Shown one piece after another: positions 1-11,252 of a stretch of 64,000 nucleotides of DNA (position 1 is the first letter of the stretch; every line of letters begins with the position of its first letter). This stretch comes from Leptospira dzoumogneensis (GTDB lineage: Bacteria; Spirochaetota; Leptospiria; Leptospirales; Leptospiraceae). The translations under genes and the position numbers were made by a program. The DNA lies in assembly GCF_004770895.1 (NCBI RefSeq), contig NZ_RQHS01000012.1:186001-250000 (forward strand), written 5' to 3'. The notes under the pieces were generated by a model. It ran no database searches. It had not been told where the DNA came from and saw only the letters and a list, made by a program, of their open reading frames with translations.

Positions 1-552
1 GAAGAAGTAGTCGAAACAAAACTAGGATCTTTCAAGCACCGTATTTTAGAATATCATTATGAACTATATTCTTTTCCAAAACCTCTAGTTTGTGTACTAA
101 AAGGTTTTTGTTCCGCAGGAGGATTCGATCTAGCGCTTTCCGGGGATTATATTCTGGCAGAAAAGAAAACATTCTTATTCCGGCCGGAAATCCGTTTCGG
201 AGGCCCTCCTTTGATCACTACTTTAGCTCGAAAAGTAGGCCCAACAAAAGCATTATCTTTGACATTACTTGGAGAACCTCTCCGTTCCCAAGACGCATTA
301 GAATTAGGGATCATAGATGAAATCGTTACAGAAGGCGATTCAATTGCGAAAGGCCTAAAAGTATTGGAAAAACTCTCTCAATGGGATCCTAAACTCATCA
401 AAGCGGAAAAAGAAATATCGAATAATTTTTTCCAAGGAAACTTGTATGAGAACTTAAAAAAGGAATTCGATCTATTCAAAGAATTTTTAGAAAATCCGAA
501 CTTTCTAAAAATAGTTACAGAATATGCAAAATCTATAAAACAGAAAGTATGA
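1..552 (+). CDS. Enoyl-CoA hydratase/isomerase family protein (5' truncated by window edge)
   Basis: Frame 1 is open from the first base to TGA at 550-552, so the start lies outside the window and about 183 residues are visible. The segment [20 protein letters not shown] followed by [10 protein letters not shown] and FRPEIRFGG is the oxyanion-hole region of the crotonase fold, which hydrates or isomerises acyl-CoA thioesters, typically in beta-oxidation or branched-chain acid catabolism. The oxyanion-hole stretch reads [10 protein letters not shown], close to the usual GxAxGGGxxLAL. The C-terminal helices that normally complete the trimer follow. The exact substrate cannot be read from the fragment. 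The gene ends one base before the stop of the convergent downstream gene. Confidence 0.85.
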   Translation, partial: EEVVETKLGSFKHRILEYHYELYSFPKPLVCVLKGFCSAGGFDLALSGDYILAEKKTFLFRPEIRFGGPPLITTLARKVGPTKALSLTLLGEPLRSQDALELGIIDEIVTEGDSIAKGLKVLEKLSQWDPKLIKAEKEISNNFFQGNLYENLKKEFDLFKEFLENPNFLKIVTEYAKSIKQKV

Positions 553-1452
553 CTATGGATTGTTTTGGATAAACTCGGAAAGAAGTTCTGCAAGCAGCTC
601 ACCCTTTTCTTCCTGAAGAAAATGTCCTGCTCCTTGGATTACTGTGTGTTTTTGTCCTTTTGCACCCGGGATAGTCCTTCGAAAGAATATATCTCCACCT
701 TTTGTGATTGGATCCGAATCACTGAACATAGTTATAAAAGGTTTTTTGAAATTCTTATAGAACATCCAAGCCTGGCGATTCCTTTCCGTTTCAGGATTAT
801 CGGGAGTTATCGGCACAAGAGTCGGAAATTTTCTTGCTCCTGCTTTATAAGATTCATCCGGATAAGGGGAATCATAAGCATGGATGATATCGGGACTTAA
901 TTTACTCACACATCCGTTTTGGATGATCTTTCCCACGGGAAGTTTACTTACTTCTTGGGAGAAACGAAGCCATTTTAAAAAATCTTCTTTAGGAGGAATA
1001 TCTCCAGTAGGCAGAAAAGTATTCGCAGCACATACTCTTGCAAAGCGAGAATCCAATTCCGCTACCGCTCTTAAACCTAATAAACCTCCCCAGTCTTGGC
1101 AGAAGAGAGTAATATTTTGCAGATCTAAAGCAACAATTAGATTTTTCAGCCAGTCAACATGATTCTTATACGTATAAGTTTTCAGATCCGTCGGTTTATC
1201 CGATTTTCCGAAACCGATCAGGTCGGGTGCTATCACTCTATAACCTTTTTCTGATAAAGGAGGTATCATCTTCCTATAAAGATAAGACCAACTCGGTTCT
1301 CCATGTAATAATAAAACCGTTTCTTTTGCATTTTTAGGACCCTCGTCCACATAATGCATTTTGAATTCTCCTACGGAAATATAATTAGGAGAAAAAGGAT
1401 AATCCTTTAAATTGGAAAAACATTCGGAAGGAGTTTCTAAATAAGTTTGCAT
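553..1452 (-). CDS. Haloalkane dehalogenase-like alpha/beta hydrolase
   Basis: This 299-residue protein has the alpha/beta-hydrolase fold. The oxyanion-hole motif HGEPSW is at residues 50-55, the nucleophile elbow CQDWGG places Asp120 next to Trp121, and the catalytic His is in GAGHF (His277). A nucleophilic Asp followed by Trp is typical of haloalkane dehalogenases, where Trp helps hold the halide and Asp attacks the C-X bond. An acid residue lies in SDSDPIT near residue 247. The full set matches the DhlA/DhmA-like subfamily. The physiological substrate is unknown; a related epoxide hydrolase is less likely because of the Asp-Trp pair. It has no signal peptide and stands alone, convergent with the upstream acyl-CoA gene. 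Confidence 0.85.
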   Translation of the reverse strand: MQTYLETPSECFSNLKDYPFSPNYISVGEFKMHYVDEGPKNAKETVLLLHGEPSWSYLYRKMIPPLSEKGYRVIAPDLIGFGKSDKPTDLKTYTYKNHVDWLKNLIVALDLQNITLFCQDWGGLLGLRAVAELDSRFARVCAANTFLPTGDIPPKEDFLKWLRFSQEVSKLPVGKIIQNGCVSKLSPDIIHAYDSPYPDESYKAGARKFPTLVPITPDNPETERNRQAWMFYKNFKKPFITMFSDSDPITKGGDIFFRRTIPGAKGQKHTVIQGAGHFLQEEKGELLAELLSEFIQNNP

Positions 1453-1596
1453 ACCAAATCTATCGGAACGGATGTATCCGTGTAAGGACCCAGATCATAG
1501 ATCTTTAAGAAATCTTGTCAAACTTCTTCCCAAAAAAGTAAGCTAAGCCGAATTTTCTGATTTTAAAAACTTAGAAAATAAGCACAGAAAGCCACG

Positions 1597-1737
1597 ATTT
1601 ACACTTCTTTAGTTCTATTCGGTTTATTCTTATTAGTTTTATGCCAAACAGCTTGTTTGAGTTCCTTAAAACCGGGAGAATGGCTGGATCTGCAAAAAGA
1701 TCCGATTTCCGAAGCTTGGTGGGAGAAGGTAAAATAA
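1597..1737 (+). CDS. Candidate 46-residue lipoprotein without a canonical start codon
   Basis: An open frame runs from just after TAA at 1579-1581 to TAA at 1735-1737. It encodes a hydrophobic segment ending LVLCQTAC, then LSSLKPGEWLDLQKDPISEA and a short basic end. This looks like a lipoprotein signal with a lipobox-like QTAC, and the mature part recalls the C-x(2,3)-KPxE-L-DP pattern of small DUF4266-type lipoproteins. No ATG, GTG or TTG lies upstream in frame; ATT at 1597 is the only plausible initiator. It is either a gene with a rare start or a decayed one. It ends one base before the stop of the convergent response regulator. Confidence 0.35.
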   Translation: MYTSLVLFGLFLLVLCQTACLSSLKPGEWLDLQKDPISEAWWEKVK

Positions 1738-1738
1738 T

Positions 1739-2350
1739 CTAAGAAAATTTTCTTACCAATTCCAATCTGGAATTCACATGCAGTTTTCTGAATATACTTT
1801 TGATCTGGACCCTTACCGTTCCTTCTTTAGTACCTAAGGAGGCTGCAATTTCTTTGGTTCTTTTGCCGTCTACGATCATATCCAACACTTTCTTTTCCCG
1901 ATTGGATAACACTTCCACTTCCTTTTGGGTAGTTTTACGGAAAGAGTGGATGACTCTTGCGGCAAGTCCCGGAGAAAGTATCCCTCCCCCTTCTAAAAGT
2001 ATTTCCGCTTTTTCTTGGATATCTCCTACATCTTTTTTTAATATGTATCCGATCGCCCCCGCTTTTAGGGCCTTGAATAATGCCTCTTCCGATTCAAATG
2101 CGGATAAAATTGCGTAACCTGTTTTGGAATCCGCGGAGTATCTTTCTAAAATAAAATCCAATCCACTTTTGCCGGGAAGATCTATATCTACGAATACTAA
2201 GTCATAAGGAACATCCCTTTCTTTAGGAAACTCCTCGGCGGAATTATAAACTTCTACCTTAGTAACTCTATTCATTTTTTTTAATCTTTCTTTGCACTGG
2301 CTCGCAAATGCAGGATCGTCTTCTAAGATCGCAATTTTATATAATTTCAC
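1739..2350 (-). CDS. LuxR/NarL-type response regulator
   Basis: The 203-residue protein has a receiver domain with acidic pocket EDD (10-12), phospho-acceptor Asp55 in FVDIDLPG and the usual Lys near residue 105 (LKKDVG). The C-terminal helix-turn-helix (LSNREKKVLDMIVDG, then KEIAASLGTKEGTVRVQIKS) is of the LuxR/FixJ class, so it should bind DNA when phosphorylated. It starts with GTG three bases after the stop of the upstream histidine kinase, so the two are co-transcribed and form a cognate pair. Nothing nearby shows the regulated genes; the regulon is unknown. Confidence 0.9.
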   Translation of the reverse strand: MKLYKIAILEDDPAFASQCKERLKKMNRVTKVEVYNSAEEFPKERDVPYDLVFVDIDLPGKSGLDFILERYSADSKTGYAILSAFESEEALFKALKAGAIGYILKKDVGDIQEKAEILLEGGGILSPGLAARVIHSFRKTTQKEVEVLSNREKKVLDMIVDGKRTKEIAASLGTKEGTVRVQIKSIFRKLHVNSRLELVRKFS

Positions 2351-2353
2351 GAA

Positions 2354-3547
2354 TCAAATTCTCCGTAACTGACGGATCGGGATCTCCAGGAACCCTTTGA
2401 AGTCACGATTTTCTAGATTTTCTTTCCATTCTCCGTTGATTGCGGAAGTTCTGAATCGGATGGTCTTATTTCCTTTGGAGCCTATTCTCATCTCTTGGAA
2501 ATTTGTGCGAGTTCGAATGGATATTTCTATGGAATCTTTTTTAGGAGAGAAGATCCAATGCGAAGTTCCGGAACCATATTTTAGATCGTTGGAACATATC
2601 TCCGTTACTATTCCTAAAATTTGTTCCGCCTTTTCCGTATCTATATGAAAGTCATCTTCTCCTTCTCGAGTAAATCTGACTTTTCTTCCGGCGTTACCGT
2701 ACCTTCTCAATAATAATACCCTTATTCCACTCCAGATATCTTCTGAGATCAGTTTAACATCCGCCATACTTGCGGTGATCTCTCTGATCCCCTTAAAAAT
2801 ATCTTCGGATAATTTTTCCAACTGCAGGAGTGCGTCCGTATCTCCGTTCTTATAACCCTGGATAGAACGAACTAATAAATTTAGATCCGTAACTTTAGCT
2901 CCTAGATAATCATGAAGATCCCTAGTGATTGCTTCTCTTTCGTCATATAATCTTTCCTGAAGTTTTTTAGTCTTCTTTAGATATTCAGTTCTGTATCCAT
3001 ACCACCAAGTATTACATAAACAGATAAACAATTGGAGTGCGCTCATATTGCTGATCTGCACCCATAAGGTCCTGTCCGAAAAATATCCGCTTCCTTCCGG
3101 AAAGATCCTAAGAATATAAAATGCAACTACGGAAAAAGAATAGATTGTATAGAAAATCGGTCTTCCGTTAAAGAATAGACTCACCAAAAAGAGGATCACT
3201 TGGTTCGTGATCCACATATTATTATCGTAAAAATAATATTCGTTGTCGTGGAATTGTGTCTCTACTTCCAAAAGTAATAAAATGAAGAGTCCACCGAATA
3301 CGATCAGGTTCTTTCTGAAATAATTTTTGGAGTAAAACCGGATCACTCCCAGACTGAACAAACAAATAAAAGCAGAGATCAGATCCAAATAGAGTAAAAG
3401 AAAATTGGATCGAACGTATTCTAAGATCGCTCCCCATATGGTGATCGCACATACGATCCCGAAAAAATAAGAGGCGATCCTGTAATTTTGGGAATAAAAT
3501 TCTTCCCTTGCAAATCTATCTGTTTCCTTTTCTTTCACTATTTCCAT
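2354..3547 (-). CDS. Membrane sensor histidine kinase (HisKA_3-like)
   Basis: The first ~185 residues contain about six hydrophobic segments, consistent with an integral membrane sensor of the multi-TM type. His212 in TRDLHDYLGAKVTDL is the likely phosphorylation site; this RDLHD motif is the NarL-partner (HisKA_3/DegS) class, matching the LuxR-type regulator just downstream. The C-terminal ATPase part is divergent: an N-box-like EICSNDLKYGSGT is visible, but classic G1/G2 boxes are not obvious, so ATP-binding residues are degenerate or unusual. The ATG is preceded by a GAAG ribosome-binding site. The signal it detects is unknown. Confidence 0.82.
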   Translation of the reverse strand: MEIVKEKETDRFAREEFYSQNYRIASYFFGIVCAITIWGAILEYVRSNFLLLYLDLISAFICLFSLGVIRFYSKNYFRKNLIVFGGLFILLLLEVETQFHDNEYYFYDNNMWITNQVILFLVSLFFNGRPIFYTIYSFSVVAFYILRIFPEGSGYFSDRTLWVQISNMSALQLFICLCNTWWYGYRTEYLKKTKKLQERLYDEREAITRDLHDYLGAKVTDLNLLVRSIQGYKNGDTDALLQLEKLSEDIFKGIREITASMADVKLISEDIWSGIRVLLLRRYGNAGRKVRFTREGEDDFHIDTEKAEQILGIVTEICSNDLKYGSGTSHWIFSPKKDSIEISIRTRTNFQEMRIGSKGNKTIRFRTSAINGEWKENLENRDFKGFLEIPIRQLRRI

Positions 3548-3940
3548 ATTCGCTTCAGGCTAACTTGCAGACATCGTTTGGAACATGATATCTATCGGAG
3601 AATAAAACTCTATTCGAATATTTATCTCTCTTAGCCTTTTAGCGACATAGAATCCAATTTTTGTTTTCTCTCAAACCGATCTAACTTTTCCCCTTCTCTA
3701 CCTCAAGGGGTATTGCTCATTTCGGACTTAGCACTTAAGTTATACGTCAATGTTTTTCCTTTTTGGCCCCAAAGGGAGAATCTCACTTCTTCTTCAAGAG
3801 AAGTACATAATAAAAACTTAATGTTTAAAAAGATCAGGAAACTAAGATGAAAACCAAACTAATATTGATCGGCTTGCCGTGAATATCAGCGCGGCCCGGA
3901 TAACTGGAGCCACAAGAGATGTAAACTCCATCACAGATAG
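3548..3940. other. Intergenic region with an orphan translation start
   Basis: This 393-bp spacer separates the histidine kinase promoter side from the 3' end of the methyltransferase. It holds no long reading frame. At 3847 an ATG with a good upstream AGGAA (3836-3840) begins MKTKLILIGLP and stops after 11 codons; in the next frame the sequence stays open for about 40 codons without a start of its own. This could be a frameshifted remnant of an exported-protein gene or a short leader. No terminator hairpin or known RNA motif was recognised. Confidence 0.4.
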
Positions 3941-4621
3941 TCAATCGTCCACGAACAGCTCGTCACAAAACGGGCTGTCTTTCGTGATCCTGCTTTCCAG
4001 AAGATTGAATGCAACTCTTCTGAAATAAGGGCGGATTAGTTTTTCGTAATACTTTTTGGATCTTTGGTGGGCATAAGGATCCGTAAAGTAGATCTCCTTC
4101 TTCATTCTTGCGTAATCGTTCTTTGTAGGGACAGTAAAATAGAGATAATTTACGATCTTATGCAGTTTTTCAAAAACCTTAGGAAGATGTTTATCTTCTA
4201 TATACTGAACTACCGAATTACAAATACCAAGAGTGAATGGAGGAAGATGAATATGTTTCAGTTCCAGATCCTGGATAGTAGAATGTAGAAAAGATAGATT
4301 ATAAGAACGGATCCATTTTTGTTTTGCGATCGCATCTATCATTTCTTCGGAAGGGTCCACCGCAAATATACGATTCGGTTGGAATATTTTTACGAATTCT
4401 TTTAAAAGTAATGCCTTACCGAAACCGAAGTCAGCAATACTTCTGGGATGGACCTGCATCAGATCAAAAACGGACTTTATGTATTTTGCATGTTCTTTCG
4501 CGTTGAAAGAAGCATCCACATCCTTCCCGCTTCCATAGATCTCATCCCAATAGGAAGTTTCGAATGGTAGACCGTTGGCTCCGTAAGCGATATAATCGGA
4601 GTCTTGCGGCTTTTTACTCAT
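3941..4621 (-). CDS. Class I SAM-dependent methyltransferase
   Basis: The 226-residue protein carries a Rossmann-like methyltransferase core. Motif I is SIADFGFGKALLLKEF (about residues 61-76) with FGFG in place of the usual GxGxG, followed by FAVDPSEEMID, where the Asp would bind the SAM ribose. A later stretch GICNSVVQYIEDKH matches motif post-II/III of small-molecule methyltransferases. The substrate is not evident. Its ATG overlaps the stop of the upstream membrane-protein gene by 4 nt, so the two are translationally coupled and may act in one pathway, for example modification of a surface glycan or lipid (inference). Confidence 0.8.
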   Translation of the reverse strand: MSKKPQDSDYIAYGANGLPFETSYWDEIYGSGKDVDASFNAKEHAKYIKSVFDLMQVHPRSIADFGFGKALLLKEFVKIFQPNRIFAVDPSEEMIDAIAKQKWIRSYNLSFLHSTIQDLELKHIHLPPFTLGICNSVVQYIEDKHLPKVFEKLHKIVNYLYFTVPTKNDYARMKKEIYFTDPYAHQRSKKYYEKLIRPYFRRVAFNLLESRITKDSPFCDELFVDD

Positions 4622-5949
4622 ACATCAGGAGCCTTGGAAGAAGAAAGCCAAGAAATGAAAAATGCTTTCAGATCATCATATCCTTTTTGATCGGAAAGTT
4701 CCGACCTGGCTTCGATAGATCTGGCCTTTAAGGTTTTTAAACTAGGATCAGTTTGTATTCTTTTCCATAAGAATCCATTGATCAGCACTCTTTCTCCGGA
4801 TAAAAACAGATAGGGAGTATTCTTCGCTTTTACTTCTCTTTGTAAAAGTTTTCTGTCTACCGCCCAAACTTCGGATAAAAGAATATAATCTTTTTCTCTT
4901 ATTTCAGGATAAGAAGTAAAATGTGTTTTTTGTTTAGAAGTAAAATATAAATAAGCGGAAGTTTCCGGAGAAACATAGATTCTTTCGTCCTGATCTACGA
5001 TCAATCTTCCTCTTAAAGATATTACATCTTTAGCAAGAGAGCTTAACTTTATTTTATCCACACCTAAAACAGGACGGATCGTAAAATATCCGGAAACCGC
5101 AATCAAAGCAAAGATCCCGATAGAAGCTGGGAGTGAATTCAATTCCTTTTCGGAACGAAGTAAAAAAACGCCTACAAACAGTATTAGAATAAAAGAACCG
5201 AATCCTAAAAGGTATTTCCAAACGGATTGGCCCATGAACCCGAAAGAATGGGCGCCGTAAAAATTAAGATTTCCTAATAGAATAATTCCCAGCACAAGAA
5301 CGGAAAGATAACCGAATAAGAAAAGTTTAGGAAGGTTTCTTCTTTTGAAAAATACGGATTGCTGCTTCTTCTTCTCTCTGATCCCAACCGTCCCGGCCTT
5401 GATCACAAAGATAGTAAATCCTATCAGGAAAAAAGTGAAATGAGAGAAAAATCCAAGAACCGTACAGGAGACTAAGATCAAAAGATCCACTACCGTTTCC
5501 ATTCTAAAGGAAAGAAATAGTACGAGCAGGAATGAAAAGGCGACTAATTCTCCCAACATATTCAGAGGAACTAGATAAGAGAACGGATTGATCGCAGCAA
5601 TATAACAGAACAAATAATGATTCAGTTTCCAGCTCTCTCTTTCCATGATATATGCGCAAAGATGAATGCCTAAACTCAGGAAAAATGCTCCGAAAGAGAG
5701 ATAAGCAGGTATATAATTCAAACCAAAGATCGATTTCCAAAAGGATAAGAGCAAAAATGGAAGAGGTTCTCTGAAGGAGAAAAATTTTCCGTCTTCTGAA
5801 AGAGAACGTAATTCCGCCAATGTTCGGAAACTTTCTCCGTTGGACGGGTCACCGTGCCAAGAATAGAGAAGGGTCAGAAGACCGGTGAGAAACAGCGTCG
5901 AGAGTGAAATGAGCGCGGGGTTTGCTTTTCTGTTTCTTTCCAAGTCCAT
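4618..5949 (-). CDS. Polytopic membrane protein, GT-C-like
   Basis: The 443-residue protein has around ten hydrophobic helices in the first 300 residues and a soluble C-terminal part of about 130 residues. The first loop after helix 1 (WHGDPSNGESFRTLAEL, then FFSFREPLPFLLL) resembles the periplasmic loop of GT-C glycosyltransferases and PMT-like proteins, where an acidic residue near the first helix is catalytic; here Asp33-Pro34 or nearby Glu could serve. Family membership is not certain. The stop overlaps the ATG of the methyltransferase gene by 4 nt. No signal peptide is cleaved; the start follows a basic leader (LERNRKANP). Function is unassigned. Confidence 0.65.
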   Translation of the reverse strand: MDLERNRKANPALISLSTLFLTGLLTLLYSWHGDPSNGESFRTLAELRSLSEDGKFFSFREPLPFLLLSFWKSIFGLNYIPAYLSFGAFFLSLGIHLCAYIMERESWKLNHYLFCYIAAINPFSYLVPLNMLGELVAFSFLLVLFLSFRMETVVDLLILVSCTVLGFFSHFTFFLIGFTIFVIKAGTVGIREKKKQQSVFFKRRNLPKLFLFGYLSVLVLGIILLGNLNFYGAHSFGFMGQSVWKYLLGFGSFILILFVGVFLLRSEKELNSLPASIGIFALIAVSGYFTIRPVLGVDKIKLSSLAKDVISLRGRLIVDQDERIYVSPETSAYLYFTSKQKTHFTSYPEIREKDYILLSEVWAVDRKLLQREVKAKNTPYLFLSGERVLINGFLWKRIQTDPSLKTLKARSIEARSELSDQKGYDDLKAFFISWLSSSKAPDV

Positions 5950-6057
5950 GCGGCGGAATTCTTCTCCTACGGATTTCGGAGCTACGTTAAAAATTTAGGT
6001 GAAATTATACCAACACATTTTGAACTAAACTAAGAGGCATATTCCGAGGGCAAGAAG

Positions 6058-8073
<2,016 letters not shown>

Positions 8074-8076
8074 GGC

Positions 8077-9030
8077 ATGACCGTACGGTTTGCAGAAAAG
8101 GAACTCAAAGAACTGATCCAAGAAGCTTCTCAAGGGGAAAAATATCCTCTTGCGAAGCTGATCAGCGAACTGGAAAAACCGGATTCATTCGAATTTCGTA
8201 AAGTTCTATTCAAAGAATTAGAGAACTCAGGCTTTAACGGAAATAGATCCGTAACCATAGGGTTTACTGGAACTCCTGGAGCAGGAAAGTCCTCTCTATT
8301 AGGAGAGATCTCCACCAACTTCTTACAAACGGTCCCGGACAAAAAAATGGCAGTAGTCGCCATAGATCCATCTTCTCATATCAGTGGAGGTTCTTTACTT
8401 GGGGATAGAACCAGGCTTTCTCTACCGGTAAGAGAGAAGAGGATTTTTTTCAGATCCCAACCCAGCCAATTGGAATTGGGAGGTTTAAATCCTTATACCT
8501 ATCATGTGATCCGATTGCTTCGTTGTTTTTTCGATTTTATATTCGTGGAAACAGTAGGGATCGGCCAAAACGAGATAGAAGTCTCCAAATTGGCGGATAT
8601 TTCCTTCTTGGTCATGGTTCCTTTGGGAGGAGACCAGATCCAATTCATGAAAAGCGGGATCATGGAAGTCCCGGATGCATTCATATTAAACAAATGTGAT
8701 GAAGAAAATCTTGCCAGAGCAAGTTATCATACTCTTTCCACTACTCTTGAGTTTTTACGTGATATTGTCCCAGGTGGGAGTATTCCACCCATTTTTCTGA
8801 CCAGTGTAAAAACTAAAAAAGGGATCCAAGAACTTTTAGATTTTATTTTGAAAAGTAAACCTCATACTAAAAGATCTACGGAAACTAAAGTCCAGATCGA
8901 AAAATGGATCAAGACCGAGTATGGGAATTTCGGATTGAAGGCCCTATCTCAAACTCATTTCGACCCCAATGGCTCTTTCGAAGAAGTAGAAACTTCTGCT
9001 AAAACCGAAATCGAAAAAAGATATAAATAA
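8077..9030 (+). CDS. meaB: MeaB/ArgK-family GTPase, chaperone of the B12-dependent mutase
   Basis: The 317-residue protein is a P-loop GTPase of the G3E family. The Walker A motif TGTPGAGKSS lies at residues 64-73, VAIDPSSHISGGSLLGDRTR is the switch/Mg-binding segment typical of MeaB, FVETVGIGQNE is the Walker B/switch II region and LNKCDEEN gives guanine specificity. MeaB proteins gate delivery of adenosylcobalamin to the mutase and protect it from inactivation. The gene sits 3 nt downstream of the mutase gene, so co-transcription and functional partnership are strongly implied. Its length is normal for the family. Confidence 0.93.
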   Translation: MTVRFAEKELKELIQEASQGEKYPLAKLISELEKPDSFEFRKVLFKELENSGFNGNRSVTIGFTGTPGAGKSSLLGEISTNFLQTVPDKKMAVVAIDPSSHISGGSLLGDRTRLSLPVREKRIFFRSQPSQLELGGLNPYTYHVIRLLRCFFDFIFVETVGIGQNEIEVSKLADISFLVMVPLGGDQIQFMKSGIMEVPDAFILNKCDEENLARASYHTLSTTLEFLRDIVPGGSIPPIFLTSVKTKKGIQELLDFILKSKPHTKRSTETKVQIEKWIKTEYGNFGLKALSQTHFDPNGSFEEVETSAKTEIEKRYK

Positions 9031-9046
9031 AGGCGTTCATTCAGCT

Positions 9047-11224
9047 ATGCTAGCAATTTTCAATTCCCTGTTTATCGGCATCGTATTCATTTCATCTTCT
9101 TTCACAAATCAGATCCTTTCCGGTTTTTCTAGGCACTTGGCTTGGGTAGGTTTTGGGTTAGGAATCGGTTTTTTGTCCTACTTTTTCCATAAGAACAGAT
9201 GGAAAGACCAATCTATCAAAGATTTAATATCCCAGGTGATCATTTCCGCGTTAACCGGAATATACATTGCACTTTATTTTTTCTCGCCAACAGTCTATGG
9301 GACTTTGTTCAAAAACTTTAAAACTTTCTACATTCTCATTTTACTTTCTGTTTCTATTGGAGTTTCCTATAACAAAACAAAAAAGGTCAGGGATATCTGG
9401 AAAAACTTTTCCAAGTTAGGGCCTTTAACTTTATTCTTATTACTATTTACTATCCCAACTTCAGTAACTAGACTTTATTCGAGTGAAGACTCTCACGGAA
9501 CTAAATTAATCCCCTTCAGTTTGGAAAAAGACGGAAATCTGGATCTTTCAGAATTTTTCATAAACCTCCCCGTCATTCCAGCGTCCGAGTGGACCCCGGA
9601 CAAAGAAGTCTTAGATGTACCTTCTCAACTGCCCTCCGGTGATTATATAGAACATCCTTTCTTTCTCACTGTTTACGACGGAAAATTACTAAGTGCTTTT
9701 CCTTTATTACCAGGTTTGTACAATTCAATCGTTTATTTTTCCTTAAAATTGATCGGAGTAGAGATACGTACTCCTGATACGATCAATCTATCCAGCTCTG
9801 GCCCTAAAATGCACGCTATCGAAGATTTTATTTATCTAGAAAAGTTTTCTTCCTCTTTTCTTTTTGTGATCACTTCTATTTTACTTTTTAAAGCGATTTC
9901 CAAAACAGCCTCAGCGAGAACCTCACTTCTGATCACTCTACTTTATTCTTTTGGAACAACACATTTCTCGAATACTTCCCAAACTTTATGGCAACATGGA
10001 TTCGTAGAATTCTTAACCGTCGCAAGCATCTTTCTTTTTCTCTCTAAAGATATTTTCGCCCCTGCTAAAACTTTTCTTCTTGGGATGATATTAGGATCTT
10101 TCTTTTTTGTAAGACCTCCTTCCATCATAATCGCAGGCCTTTTCGGTCCGGTATTTTTTTGGAGACTTCGTCATCTCTACATAAAAGAGAAGATTAAACT
10201 TCTTATTATCTCCGCTACAGGTATACTCATACCACTTTGCTCCCTAGGACTTCTGAATTATTTGGAATATGGGCATATAATGGGTGGATATTATCTCATG
10301 GAGAAATCTTTTGCACTATCCGGAATGCCCAACAGATTCATAGGAGATCTATGGGAAGGAGTCGGTGGACTATTGATCAGCCCCGGATTCGGTTTATTCG
10401 TATTCTCTCCTATCGTGTTACTATCCTTTTTAGGATTTTTTCTAATCAGAAAAAAAATCGGATTTTTGATACTACCTACTATACTCTCTACCCTTGTCTA
10501 CCTATACATCTATGGAAAACATTTCATATGGTGGGGAGGGGTCTCTTATGCTACTAGATTCCTAAGCGATCTTATGCCTTTTTTTGCAGTCCTACTTCTG
10601 CCAGCAGTAACTATTTCTTATAAAAGGACTCTATTAAAAGTTCTACTTATATTATTCTCTATAATTTCCATTTGGGCACATACATCCGCAATGTATTCGG
10701 ATGCTCCTTTTATAGAATGGCAAGCCTGCAAAAGATTGCCAATCCGCGAAAAAGCCTGGAGATGGGAAAGAGTCCCATATACAATGCCTTTCAAGTCTTA
10801 TTATCCATATATAACAGGAAAACTTGATATAGAAATGATCCATGAATGCCAACTAGGAGCAGCCGCAGGATCGATAGAAAATAGGACAGCTTTCAAATTT
10901 AATAATAATTCGGTTCTATTAGGTACCGAAAAGATTGTACCGGATATAAATACATATTTCAGATCAGGGCATTATTGTGCTAAAATCTTTTCTGAAACCG
11001 AGAACGGCCAAAACTTTTCAGGTGAGACTCTTCAGATCTTAATTACTCAAAAAGATAAGATATTCCTGAGCCAAAGTTTGGACCCTGAATTTTTCAAAAA
11101 TAATAAATCCGAAATTGAATTCGATATCACAAAATCGGGCAAAACTAAAATTTCAATTCTCAAAAAAGGGGAAAAACCCGTCATATTCGCAGGCCTGACT
11201 CTTATAAAAGGGAATTGCGAGTAA
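9047..11224 (+). CDS. Large polytopic membrane protein, probable GT-C-like glycosyltransferase
   Basis: The 725-residue protein begins with a hydrophobic N-terminus and has roughly a dozen predicted membrane helices up to about residue 540, followed by a soluble C-terminal domain of about 180 residues that ends VIFAGLTLIKGNCE. A long non-membrane loop (about residues 145-255) contains SSEDSHGTKLIPFSLEK and HPFFLTVYDGKLLSAFPLLP. The layout is that of lipid-linked-sugar GT-C enzymes found in spirochaetes as uncharacterised membrane proteins. No catalytic residue can be named with confidence. It is 16 nt after meaB and 28 nt before a second protein of similar type, so the three may share a transcript. 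AAGG precedes ATG. Confidence 0.6.
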   Translation: MLAIFNSLFIGIVFISSSFTNQILSGFSRHLAWVGFGLGIGFLSYFFHKNRWKDQSIKDLISQVIISALTGIYIALYFFSPTVYGTLFKNFKTFYILILLSVSIGVSYNKTKKVRDIWKNFSKLGPLTLFLLLFTIPTSVTRLYSSEDSHGTKLIPFSLEKDGNLDLSEFFINLPVIPASEWTPDKEVLDVPSQLPSGDYIEHPFFLTVYDGKLLSAFPLLPGLYNSIVYFSLKLIGVEIRTPDTINLSSSGPKMHAIEDFIYLEKFSSSFLFVITSILLFKAISKTASARTSLLITLLYSFGTTHFSNTSQTLWQHGFVEFLTVASIFLFLSKDIFAPAKTFLLGMILGSFFFVRPPSIIIAGLFGPVFFWRLRHLYIKEKIKLLIISATGILIPLCSLGLLNYLEYGHIMGGYYLMEKSFALSGMPNRFIGDLWEGVGGLLISPGFGLFVFSPIVLLSFLGFFLIRKKIGFLILPTILSTLVYLYIYGKHFIWWGGVSYATRFLSDLMPFFAVLLLPAVTISYKRTLLKVLLILFSIISIWAHTSAMYSDAPFIEWQACKRLPIREKAWRWERVPYTMPFKSYYPYITGKLDIEMIHECQLGAAAGSIENRTAFKFNNNSVLLGTEKIVPDINTYFRSGHYCAKIFSETENGQNFSGETLQILITQKDKIFLSQSLDPEFFKNNKSEIEFDITKSGKTKISILKKGEKPVIFAGLTLIKGNCE

Positions 11225-11252
11225 TATTCGGAATGCCAAAGGAGAAGTGTAA

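Noticed and set aside
884..1162. Plus-strand frame of 92 codons opposite the dehalogenase gene
   Set aside because: It lies within a gene with clear motifs on the other strand, has no SD and no recognisable domain.
5950..6057. Possible cobalamin riboswitch upstream of the B12-dependent mutase
   Set aside because: The spacer is only 108 nt and no B12-box-like sequence or suitable hairpin arrangement was seen.
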